Assembly (NCBI RefSeq): GCF_001625215.2
Contig: NC_030385.2
Span: 32,203,598 to 32,267,597 of the forward strand
DNA: 64,000 nt
Source: Daucus carota subsp. sativus
Taxonomy: Eukaryota > Streptophyta > Magnoliopsida > Apiales > Apiaceae
Reading direction: 5' to 3'
The notes beneath the pieces were generated by a model that had not been told where the DNA came from, did no database searches, and was given only the letters and a program-made list of their open reading frames with translations. Numbering within the stretch: position 1 is the stretch's first letter; the number at the start of each line of letters is the position of its first letter. Made by a program: the position numbers and the translations under genes. Shown piece by piece: positions 34,862 to 45,466 of this stretch.

Positions 34862-35850
34862 ATGTATTTTTTTAACCAAGGGGATGAGCTGGTCTTCCAG
34901 ATCCAGAATTTTGACAACCCTAATCCGGAACAGCAGACAATCCAACAAGATCCTGTTATGAACCGAGACTCTTCTTGTTCTCGAGGACGCAATAAAAGGC
35001 ATGGTAAGGAGGTTTTGAGTATCGGTGAGGACTGCAAAGATGATGAGAGAAGCAAGAAGATTATGCATAGAGAAATCGAGAGACAAAGGAGACAGGATAT
35101 GGGTAAACTTCATGTATCACTTCGATCCCTACTTCCACTTGAATTCATTAAGGTGTGTAACATTTATTTAATTCCTATAAATTTATGCGTATTAATCACC
35201 TTTATTTAATAAAAAGCCTATCTTCTCTAGGGCTCATTGTTATAATTAAATTATGCAAAAATTAATTACATGGAATGAATTTCAGGGAAAGCGTTCGATA
35301 TCAGATCATATGGAGCAAGCTGTGAATTACATTAATCACTTGCAGGGAGAAATCAGAGAACTGGATGTCAAAAAGAATAACCTCATCAAGAGTACTCCCA
35401 AGAAATTTTTTATTGATGACCCGGGGAAGGGGACTTCAGATCTTTGTTTGCTTGACGATAACAATGATATCAGTGTCACCGTCACCCCATGCTTCTGTGG
35501 TGTCGAGATCATAATTACTAGTGGATCGATGGAGGAGAACTTATCCTTGTCAGGGGTGATGCAAGTACTGATCCAGGAACGGCAGCTTAATGTTACAAGC
35601 TGTTCCTCTACAAGGGTAAATGACCAGTTAGTGCATATTATCCGAGCTGAGGTAATTGATAATCTAGTTCTTAGAAACTAATTGTTGCTTGATTTAATCA
35701 GCTAGGGTTTATTGATCATAAGTTTAACGCTGTTATTCTATTGAAAAGATCTTCACCTCATATCACAGATTTTCCTTGCAGGGATACGAGCCGGCTTTTA
35801 TAGATATATGTGAGCTGCAACAAAGATTATGTGGTGTGATCCGTGGATAA
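34862..35850 (+). CDS. Group Ib bHLH transcription factor (bHLH36/118/120-like)
   Basis: Nuclear bHLH transcription factor of 241 residues. Exons: 34862-35152, 35286-35651, 35782-35850; both introns in phase 0. The bHLH domain starts near residue 65: basic region KKIMHREIERQRRQ, with the His-Glu-Arg pattern for E-box/G-box DNA, then helix 1 (LHVSLRSLLPLEFIKGKRS) and helix 2 (EQAVNYINHLQGEIREL). A C-terminal ACT-like region follows (ISVTVTPCFCGVEIIITSG). Intron 1 lies just after Phe-Ile-Lys at the end of helix 1, the usual place in this subgroup. The N-terminus (QGDELVFQIQ) is shared with the paralogue at 29879. Relatives at At5g51780/51790 and At4g25400/25410 are, as I recall, also tandem. 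Function in this plant is unknown; the iron-deficiency bHLHs are a sister group, so an iron role should not be assumed. Confidence 0.92.
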
Positions 35851-36740
35851 ATTTCAGGTAAGTGCAAAGACTGAAAGATCATCAAAGTCTATTAAGTGAA
35901 ACGATGCCAAAATTTTGCTGCTTACTTGGCCGAGATTCGTTTATGTTTCAGCTACTGTCCGTTGTTCTATGAAAGTGTGTGTTGATTATGTCAACCCTAG
36001 GCTAGCTGTTTAGGGAATTTATGCAATGTGATCAGCTGTGTGTTAACAAATTAGTCGATCTCAGTGGTGCGACATTGGGAGAAATTTTAATTTTTCTGCA
36101 GAAATCAGTGATGGCTTGAGATTGTTTCTTTTGTCCTTGTTTTCCTGAATAAGATTGCGAATATTGTTTTAACTGAAAGTGTAATGTGTTTTGTATTCTA
36201 TTACTCGCACAGCTCTAGAAATTGCAGAATATCAGGCAGCTTAATCGAGTCATGAATTGCTGGAACTAGCTCCTAGATAAGCTCAGCTTTCACATACTGA
36301 GCAAAATAGCTGATTTCTATTCAACATCTCATTTGTTTCCTTTCTTTCATTTCAAGACGCTAATTTGCAAATGCTGGTACACACATATATACCATTCAAA
36401 TACACATGCAGCATTCTCATTAGTACGACTATCGAGCTTATAATACCACCTTTCATTTATATATCATCTGCGTTATCATATATGATATCAAACTGATATG
36501 ATGCCATGATGGCGTATGACAAACTTAAACTTAAATAGGAGTATATGGTTAGGCGAGTTAGCACCTTAAAAGCAAAATACATGCACTAGTATTCAGGAAT
36601 CAGGAACATCGAGCTTTTAGAAAGAAAAATAAAAAAAAATCGGCTTTCCCTCGTATATCTGTTCATAATTACTAATTAGGATACTCTAGATCCTCTATTT
36701 GCTGTAATTTGATGATGTATTTTGTCGTATTATTACATTC
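35851..36740. other. 3' flank of the second bHLH gene
   Basis: Similar at its start to the 3' flank of the first bHLH gene; otherwise AT-rich and without genes. Confidence 0.5.
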
Positions 36741-36950
36741 CGGTTTGTCTAGTGTGTGCCCATGGGCACATGCTAAGCACCAAATTTTATAAATTTGATT
36801 AATTTTGAGTGGTGTGGTTGGTGAATTTGCAGGTGGTCCACCATTATAAAGAAGTCCACCATTATAAAGAAGTAGTAGCCCATCAAAATCATCCAAACTT
36901 ATGAATTTTTGTGCTCAACATATGCCCATGGGCACACACTAGAAAAACCG
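36741..36950. mobile_element. hAT-type MITE with long TIRs
   Basis: Flanked by a perfect 8-bp duplication TTACATTC (36733-36740 and 36951-36958). TIRs of about 33 bp begin CGGTTT and contain CTAGTGTGTGCCCATGGGCA. The 210-bp body holds GTCCACCATTATAAAGAA twice in tandem. Confidence 0.9.
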
Positions 36951-37114
36951 TTACATTCCTGCTAAAACTATGTGTTTTAATTGCATTACATAAATGAAAT
37001 TACCACACATACCCAGTCTTCAACAGTCTACCTCCTGAAATAGTGAAATCAAGATAGCTAAAGGGGTATTCACTGTGTTCATTACTGAGTTATCAGCTCT
37101 TCTCAACTTAAATA

Positions 37115-37371
37115 CTCCCTCTATCCCATTTTAAGTGTTCGGTTTTGACTTTCAACGGACAAATTGACCAATTTTTGACCAAGCGTAAAAAACAAATTTT
37201 TATCATTTTAAAAAACTAAAAATTACATTTTATAGTATATTGTATGTACATTATAATGACATAATTTTTTTTACTTTTAAAATTTATATTATATGTGAAA
37301 ATTTCAGTCAAAATTTAGTCAATTTGACTATTCAAAAGTCAAACAGGACACTTAAAATGGGATGGAGGGAG
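37115..37371. mobile_element. Stowaway MITE
   Basis: TIRs CTCCCTCTATCCCATTTTAA and TTAAAATGGGATGGAGGGAG lie between TA at 37113-37114 and 37372-37373. Confidence 0.9.
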
Positions 37372-37673
37372 TATGTTGTAGGGGAGGTTAATTAATATGT
37401 TTATCGTCTTCATTTCCAAAATTCTTTCTTGAGATATGATAAATAATCTACTGTGGCTATACATATTATATAATAAATATTTTCATTTTCTGTTAATTGC
37501 TAGCTGTACAATTATAATTAGTTAGGATTAGAATATTCGTTTACATCTATTATATATATAATACAACAACCATGAGTAATTTAATTCAAAACGATCAATT
37601 TACCCTTTGCTCATTATACAATATTTATATATGTAAAAGTTATTATTGACTTTTAACACTAACGTATTTATTA

Positions 37674-37975
37674 CTCCCTCTGTCCCATTTTATGTGACCC
37701 TTATTCCTTTTTGGGACGTCCCAAAAAGAATGAACCTATCATACTTACTATTTTTGAACACTACTTTTCACTATTACACCCACTACTTTCTTCCACTATC
37801 TCCATTCTATAATAATATAAACACTATTACACCCACTATCTTCCTCCACTATCTCAAATCTATTATTAAATATTGATAGGTCCCACAACTTTACTCACTT
37901 TTCAACTTAACTTACTACCTTTTTCTTAATCTCCGTGAAAGTCAAACCAGCTCACTCAATATGGGACGGAGGGAG
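37674..37975. mobile_element. Stowaway MITE
   Basis: TIRs CTCCCTCTGTCCCAT and ATGGGACGGAGGGAG lie between TA at 37672-37673 and 37976-37977. Internally related to the elements at 3946 and 20040 (shared ACTATTACACCCACTA). Confidence 0.9.
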
Positions 37976-40156
37976 TAGACATTAGTAATTTTATTCATAT
38001 TACAATCTTACCCCTATTTAATTATAGGCATTAATATCTCGTATTTATGACACACACTTAATTCCAATGATTATTTTATTTTTTTGTCATAATAATAATT
38101 ACTTTATTAAATTATTATCAATATCTCATATTTATAACACACAATTAATTTTAATTAGTTACTACTTTATAACATTATTATCTTTCATAATTACATATTA
38201 ATAAGTCATATTCATCATTATATGAAAGAAGAAAAAAAAGGAACGATCAAGTCAATTGATACTTAATAAAAAAGACTGATTTTTTTATCTTTTTTCTATT
38301 ATATGAAGTATAAATACCGGACTCTGAAATAAAATTGTGATTTCAAAGAGCATATCATATAATTATAATTTTATAAACAAGTCTTTTGACTCTAATAACT
38401 GGAATAATGGTAGCCTTTTTCAAAAAAAAAAAAAATAAACACTCTACTTTGGAGGAACGATCATGTTGAAAACATCTGGCTGCAGAAGACAAAATGTCCA
38501 ATTACGTGCCAATTTGCGAATGACTTCTAAGTAATTTCTCGACTTGAAAAATGTAACATATTTCTACTTTTTAAGTTAAATCAGGCAGGTTTTACAGAAA
38601 AAGAGCATTTTATCTGTTAACAGGGCCGTAAACGAAGTAATCTGGTTGTTAAACCGTCTCGATCTCGACTCGGTAAAAACTTGATCGGCTCGTTAACGAG
38701 CTCGAGTTCGAACAACCAATAATACTCAATAAATATTAATTTCTATAAATATTATCATCAAATAATACAACAGTAATAAACTTTATCACAAAATTCATAA
38801 GAGAAATTATATTTTTAATAAATAAATAAAACAATAAGAATTTTAAATTAATTTATCTCGGTTTGTGTTTCACGCTATCTTGTGTTCATTATATTTTAAT
38901 TGGCATTTTCTAAAGCATTTGTCCTAAAAACTATTTTTCTCATATTTAAAATTTAAAATATAAAATTTTTTATGTAGGGAACCTCAATGTTCTCTATTTT
39001 TTTAGGATATCCTCACTTTCATTATTTTCAATAATTTCCTCATCTTCGTCTGAAGTTCATTACTAATCATCACGATCTATATTTTCTACATGATCAACTA
39101 TTTTTGGGTTTTCTCTTGGAATAAAATTTCCAAACATTGTATCCACCGTAACATATATGGAACTTTGTAGTCTTACTACAAAATATTTTATTTTAATATA
39201 TATAAAGGTTATTATTGACTGTTAATACTAACACATTTATTATACATTAATGTCTAAGCAATATATTTATTATACATTAATGTCTAACCATTTATATACA
39301 TTAATTATAATATGATCATTATTTGAAATTATTTTAATATTATACATATAAATAATATATATCTAATCATTTTTAAAATTTTAAATTTTCCCCACAAATT
39401 TTGTAAATTTTAATATTCTACCTGATTTTTGACTGATTAATCCAATTTTGACCAATTAATCATCGATTTAATCGAATTTTACCAAATCGTATTAAAAATT
39501 CGTCTGTTATCGATTATTCGGTTAATCGGCCGATTTTTAGAGTATTTAATTATTGTGATTTAATAAAATTATATATATGATTTAATAAAATCATATATAT
39601 GATTTTTTAACTATACGACACAAACTCTGATTCGACAAGAATCTTATTTGTTTTTATCAAATTTTCATAAATTTTAGGTGAATGATAATTTAATTATATA
39701 ATAAAATTTTAAATAGTGTTTATTTTTTATATTTACATTTTAATAAATATCATCATAGTAAGGATATATGTACATTTAGACATCAAGATAATAAGACTTA
39801 AAATACAAGTAAATATAAATTTAAATTATATCTAGGAAAATTCTTGATGGTACCCTCGTAGAAGTGGTTTTTTTCAATGGTACCATCGCATTTTTTACTT
39901 CTACCGATGGTACGCTCGTACTTTTAATTTACTCTCTATGGTACACTCGTGTACTTTTTATTTACTCTCTATTGATTACAAACTTAAAACAAATTGTATA
40001 TTTGAAATCCTTGCGAAAAGTTACATAAAATAGACCCTTAAATCATGTAAAACAGAGTCAAATGATGGTATTCTTTCTGAGCAGTTTAATGTTCGATCGT
40101 ACATGAAGGTATACTCTTTTGTCATAGTCAAAACTCTAAGCTGACGATTGCTACGC
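37976..40156. other. Intergenic, repeat remnants
   Basis: AT-rich. A lone hAT-like end CAGGGCCGTAAACG lies at 38621. 39420-39540 has GATTAATC-type repeats. 39845-39960 repeats an ATGGTACNCTCGTA motif four times. No gene. Confidence 0.5.
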
Positions 40157-40332
40157 GGCTGCTGACATAATGAGATGTTATATTTCCAATTGTGTTTTAA
40201 CATCATGTAATGTATACTGTAGTTGATGATAAAAGAAGCGGTTTGGCTGCTGACATAATGAGATGTTATATTTCCAATTGTGTTTAAACATCATGTAATA
40301 TATACTGTAGTTGATGATGAAAGAAGCAGTTT
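40157..40332. repeat. Tandem duplication of 88 bp, two copies
   Basis: 40157-40244 and 40245-40332 both begin GGCTGCTGACATAATGAG and differ at a few bases. No gene inside. Confidence 0.88.
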
Positions 40333-40692
40333 GGCCAAGCATCCCGGTACAAGGGCTAATGACCAGAAGCCTGAAACAGTGATTAGCGAGTAATTATTTT
40401 TTTATTCTATATATCTAAGTATCTGACACATACTTGTAGCGGTAAAATAGAATGTCATTAATATTTTAAATTGTTAAAATAAAATATATCAGTTCAATAT
40501 GGTAATAAATGATATGCAATTTTTCTACAGATTTCTTACAGACCTGTAGAGGTTCGACAAATTTAGCCTTCCATAAGAGGCAGTGGCGGAACCAGAGGGT
40601 TAAGGGATGCTAGAGCCCCCCTAACCTCAAAAAAACAGTGTATATTTTTTTTCCAAACCCTCGCTGAATTAGTCTAATTAACAAATACATTC

Positions 40693-41055
40693 AGAGCAAC
40701 TCCAACAAACTCCTTAACTTCTCTCCAAAAGTAATATAAACAATCAACTCTTAACTATTTAAGAGGTAAAATTACACAATATCTCCAACAATATTCCCTA
40801 CATACGCTTTGTATCTATATGTGTTATTAAAATATGCATACCCACAAACTATATCATGCATGTTGAGTACTTTGTACATAAAAAAAATAAATATAAAATA
40901 TAGTTTAGAGGAGAGTGTGCTCCTCATTGTTGAGGAAGAAAATAGAGCCCCTAAGTTTTTGAAGAGGTGCTAGGATCTTGTGGAGTTCATTTCATCTCCG
41001 TATTCTACAAATTTTGGCTAAAGAGCCCATATGAAGAAACTTTTGGACATGCTCT
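40693..41055. mobile_element. MITE of the AGAGCATCTCC family, nested in the hAT
   Basis: The left end AGAGCAACTCCAACAAACTCC pairs with the right end (reverse complement AGAGCATGTCCAAAAGTTTC). The flanks on both sides are hAT sequence. Confidence 0.6.
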
Positions 41056-41229
41056 CATAAGTCATACGCACACATTGACACTACCCCTAACTTAGTGGAG
41101 TTCTTTTGCTGAAAGTAATCTTGGCAATTACTAATTAAGTGTCATAAGATTTACAACAAAGAACTTAGAATACTATGACAATGGTTCGAAGTATGAAAAT
41201 TAAATTGCAGCTATTAAGAGCGGAAGAAT

Positions 41230-41718
41230 GAGAGACATTTTTAGATGTTCATTGCTATAAAACTTGTTCACTACTTTGTATTGGCTTTTTGGATCCAAGA
41301 AATTAATTTTCAAGTTTCAATAACTCAAAACTGGTCTGCCTTGCACAATTTTATCCAAAGGATTTCTCTTTACTAGACCTGGAGTTATTGTCAAATCAGT
41401 TAGACAATTTTATCTATGATATGAGAGCGGATAAAGATTAATCTGGACTTCAAAGTATAAAAAATCTTTATGTCATGATTGTTAAGAAATACAGACACAC
41501 TGCTTATCCCTTAGTTTATCTTCTAGTTGAGTTACCACTTGTTTTACCTGTTGTCATTACTACCGTTGAGAGAGTTTTTTCTGCTATGAAAACAATCAAG
41601 ACTTATCAGCGTAATAGGATGGGAGATGCATGACTGAATGATAGTATGATGGTATATATTGAGAAAGTTATTTATGCAAGTATGAATGACGATACATTTC
41701 AGCCCCCTAACTCTTAGT
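41230..41718 (+). pseudogene. hAT transposase C-terminus (ZMYM1-like), broken
   Basis: The frame encodes the C-terminal hAT dimerisation region: FYPKDFSLLDLELLSNQLDN, then YPLVYLLVELPLVLPV, then VERVFSAMKTIKTYQRNRMG and LNDSMMVYIEKVI. This is the plant transposase group often annotated as zinc finger MYM-type 1-like. Two in-frame stops (TAA after DMRADKD; TGA after RMGDA) and loss of the N-terminal and catalytic parts make it non-functional. It ends close to the right TIR, as expected in an autonomous hAT. Confidence 0.85.
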
Positions 41719-42229
41719 CCTGGTTTCGCCACTGATAAGAGGTTGGCTAAAATTATTGACAACAACTTGATATGGTTGGAGTATGAGTTTTTCGATTCGT
41801 TGGCTAAATTTTTTTATTTATAGTATGCCACGTCACCTTTTAGTTAAGGGTTTTCAATGTTGGAGATGCTCAGATTAGGAGAAAGTTTGCGGTAAGACAT
41901 ATATGATGAAAGGTGTCAACTAAAATTATTGATGTAATCAAATTGTTAAAAATAGATATTTAATTTTCAACTTCTCTAATACTTCTAAAACATTCTTTAT
42001 ATTCTGATAATTGACACTCAGAAGTGTCAATATATTTAAATAAATATCATTATAAATAAACGTAAAAGTACAAAGAGTGTATGTTTCATTTTTATTTCGA
42101 GGTGTCTGACTACTTTGACACTCCTCCCATTTTAATCAAAAATCAATACAAATGGACCTGACAAAAAAAAAAATCAATACAAATGTCATATTAAAAGATA
42201 ATAAATATATCCTTGCTTGTCATATCATA

Positions 42230-44110
42230 CTAGCTTATAACCCGTGCAATGCACGGGCGGTTATAATATTTGCTATTTTATCGTATTTATATTAACTTAA
42301 ACTAATATTATTGTGAGAATAAAATTATGATAAAATAATATGATTAAATAATTTTTTTATTTAACAGATGATAAATTTTTAATAGTTAATTTCGTCAAAT
42401 GGCTAATTAAAAATTAGGTCGAACATATATATTTTACTGAGAATGTTAAAATACGTTTTTTTTTCATGTTATAATTTATGGAGATCTAAAAATCAGATAT
42501 AAATCAACCAATCAATCTTTTAATATTTCGTCATTGATAATTAATAATATAGTATGGAACATATTAAGTTAAAAAGACGCTTAAAACCAGATGCCGACCC
42601 ATCATACTAACCTAAATATTTTGGTTTAATAGATAATAAAAAAATATATTATAACATGTTATAAATTAAGGAGGTTCGTGGGTCGAATACCAACCGGCTC
42701 ACCGAACTCGACTGACCTACTGACCAATTGAACTTTTCATATTTCGAATTTAACAGTATAATAGTATGTTATAGATTTATAATATTACTATGTTTCTCGA
42801 TATTATTTTAAATGATGAAGTTTTTTCAGTTAGAAAATATAAAAAAGGATAACATATTTTAATTGAAAAGAATAATTGGTATATAGATATGCCCGTATTT
42901 TGGCACAAGTACCGACTGACCGAACTTTTAATATTTCGGCTTTAATAGTATAATAATATAGATATATAATATCTTTTTTATATGAATGTTGCATGTGTTA
43001 TTTTTGGAAAATCGATTTTTGAGTTAGGATTCTGAAAAAGATAATGTGTTTTAGTTAAAAATAGTAGTTGCTATGTTGTCCAATATTATTTTTAGAAAAT
43101 TGAGTTCTTTTAGTTAGAACATATAAAAAAAGATAATAGATTTAGTTAAAAAGATAATTGATTATATAAGTAGGCCCATAATTTGGCCAAGTACCGACCG
43201 ATCAAACTTTTAATGTTTCGGCTTTAATAATATAGTAAACTAATATTATTGTGAGAATAAAATTATGATATATGTAGCCCATGTTAATTGTAGAAGATCC
43301 ATTTTTTTAGTCAGAATATATAAAAAAGATAATGTATGTGGTTAAAAAGATAATTACTATATATTTCGATGTTATTTTAAATAATGGAGTTTTTTTAGTT
43401 AGAAAATATAAAAAAATAACATATTTTAGTTAAAAAGAATAATTGGTATATAGATAGCCCCGTATTTCGGCCTAAGCACCGACTGACCAAACTTTCAATG
43501 TTTCGGCTTTAATAGTATAATATAGATACGTATATATTTTTTAAGATTTGATTTTAGTTTTGGTATAGTCAAATAGGTCATATATTTGTTTTATGTTTTG
43601 ATCTTATATACGTTTTATATTTTGATTTGTTTATATTTTGTTTGAAACCAATAATTTTGTTTGAAGCCCGCTAATTGTAAAAGTCCGTATAAAAGCCCGT
43701 GTACCGTCTGATCAAATTTTTAATGTTTCGGTTTTAATAGTATAATATTTTTTGAGGTTTGACTTTAGTTTTGGTATAGTCAAATAGGTTTTATATTTGT
43801 TTTATCATTTGATCATACATTTGTTTTATGTTTCGATTTGTTTATATTTGAAACCCGCTAATTATAAAAGTCCGTATAAAAGCCCGTTATGTTTCAATTT
43901 GTTTATATTTTGTTTGAAGCCCACTAATTTTGTTTGAAACCCGCTAATTATAAAAGTCCGTATAAAAGCCCGTTATGTTTTGATTTGTTTATATTTTGTT
44001 TGAAGCCCACTAATTTTGTTTGAAGTCCGCTAATTATAAAAATCTGTTTAAAAGCCCGCGTACCGACCGACCAAACTTTTAATGTTTCGGCTTTAATAGT
44101 ATAGTATAGA
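42230..44110 (-). mobile_element. Non-autonomous Helitron with repeated 5' termini
   Basis: On the minus strand it begins TCTATACTATACTATTAAAG (preceded by A) and ends with the palindrome CCCGTGCATTGCACGGG (plus 42241-42257), seven bases and CTAG, followed by T. These are the Helitron hallmarks: 5' TC, 3' hairpin plus CTAG, insertion between A and T. The body has no Rep-helicase. It is made largely of repeats: the 5' terminal motif (plus strand ACTTTTAATGTTTCGGC and following) recurs near 42732, 42924, 43206, 43491, 43716 and 44075. Confidence 0.8.
43640..44065. repeat. Tandem repeat within the Helitron, about 95-bp period
   Basis: Repeats built on TTTGAAGCCCGCTAATT and AAAGTCCGTATAAAAGCCCG occur near 43645, 43850, 43930 and 44020, partly overlapping. 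Confidence 0.75.
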
Positions 44111-45212
44111 TGACATTTCGGTTGTTTTAATATGCGGCATCATTACCCTCTTAAATCTAACGAGCTTCCTGACAATATTACTCTCTTTTATCTTGAAAAG
44201 TTGATTTAACAAGCTCAACATTGTCTCCAAAAGAGACGACTATGCAATAACTTGCCCCGCTATTAACAGCATTGCTAAGCTGATGAGAAAAGAGCCTGAT
44301 TGGGCTTTTTATGAGAGCCTCTTTATTGGGCAGAAAGGCTACCAGAGAGAGATTGTGGGCCTTAAAAAACTTGGGCCTGGCCTAAGTTTCACATAAGTTT
44401 CATATTCTTGAATAAGTAGTGATCTTGCCATGATTTCAAATAATTTGGACCTGGGTCCCTTGAGCCTAACTGGTTGGGTAGGGTTTTCTTTCTGACTGCC
44501 ATCAACTCAAATCGAAGTTATAAAAAGAAGTGGATCGCAGGCTCCATAATTCAATCGGGACAGCATAAAAGTGGTAGGTAAAAAGAGAGAAATTATAAAC
44601 GGAGTACTTGTGATTCCCTCGAATCCTCAGTATACAAAATAATAATATATTCAAATCCCGATGGGGGAATATTTGTGTATATAAAGTTATAAACACACAT
44701 ACATAATACAGGTGGGAGAGATGAGAAAGCTTCATTTCTCACTCAGCTATCATATCAAATCCTAGTAAGGACCCCCTACGAGGGCTATGAATATATAGGA
44801 GTAATCCTTCTTTCCTCCTGCATGGCTCTTTCAAACATGTCAATACAGGGAAAAGCACTTATTATCTGTTTAAAGCTTTTTCATTTTTGCATCTATCATA
44901 CATTCATCTTTCATCTTTCTGCACATCCAAATATCCGATATATATGCATTCAATTTTTGCCGAAAGCAATTAGGGAAGGGTCAAAAGTAACCTCGATATT
45001 GAGTATGCCCGGAAAATAATTTGTTAAATATAATATTATCAAAAATAATATTTATTAAGCAATAAATTCCAAAATCACGTATCAAAATTTAATTATTTAT
45101 AATTAGATAAGTTGTGAAAAGAAATTTCGAGGTTAGCAATGAAGAATCTTATGTGCGTGATGTATCCATGCATATGTATGCAGCATCTTTCATAAGCTAA
45201 CTGTTTTAATTA
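44111..45212. other. Intergenic; one exon-like open piece
   Basis: 44208-44396 is open for about 60 codons and includes DYAITCPAINSIAKLMRKEP and WAFYESLFIGQKGYQREIVG. It reads like coding sequence but has no identifiable family, start or splice partners. The rest is AT-rich without a gene. Confidence 0.35.
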
Positions 45213-45464
45213 CTCCCTCCGTCCCAAAAAACTTTTCCCGTTTGATATGTCGTCATGACATGAGACAAATTATTAATTTACGTCTAATCTATAAGATGAA
45301 ATATAGTCATGAGTGATTTTGTTGGTTCCGTATTTATGAGTACTTTAATACGGTGAAGTTTTTATATTTAATACTAATATGAAATTAAAGATATTAATAA
45401 TTAAAATTGTGCGTTGCCAAACGTGATAAAGCGAAACTGGAAAAGTATTTAGGCACGGAGGTAG
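45213..45464. mobile_element. Stowaway MITE
   Basis: Ends CTCCCTCCGTCCC and GGCACGGAGGTAG (slightly diverged) lie between TA at 45211-45212 and 45465-45466. Confidence 0.82.
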
Positions 45465-45466
45465 TA

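Larger units (their letters stand above)
40581..41734 (+). mobile_element. hAT element with transposase remnant
   Basis: Flanked by a perfect 8-bp duplication ATAAGAGG (40573-40580 and 41735-41742). TIRs are CAGTGGCGGAACCAG and CTGGTTTCGCCACTG. It keeps the 3' part of a transposase gene (about 41230-41718) and is itself invaded by a MITE at 40693-41055. At 1154 bp it is internally deleted and cannot be autonomous. Confidence 0.93.
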
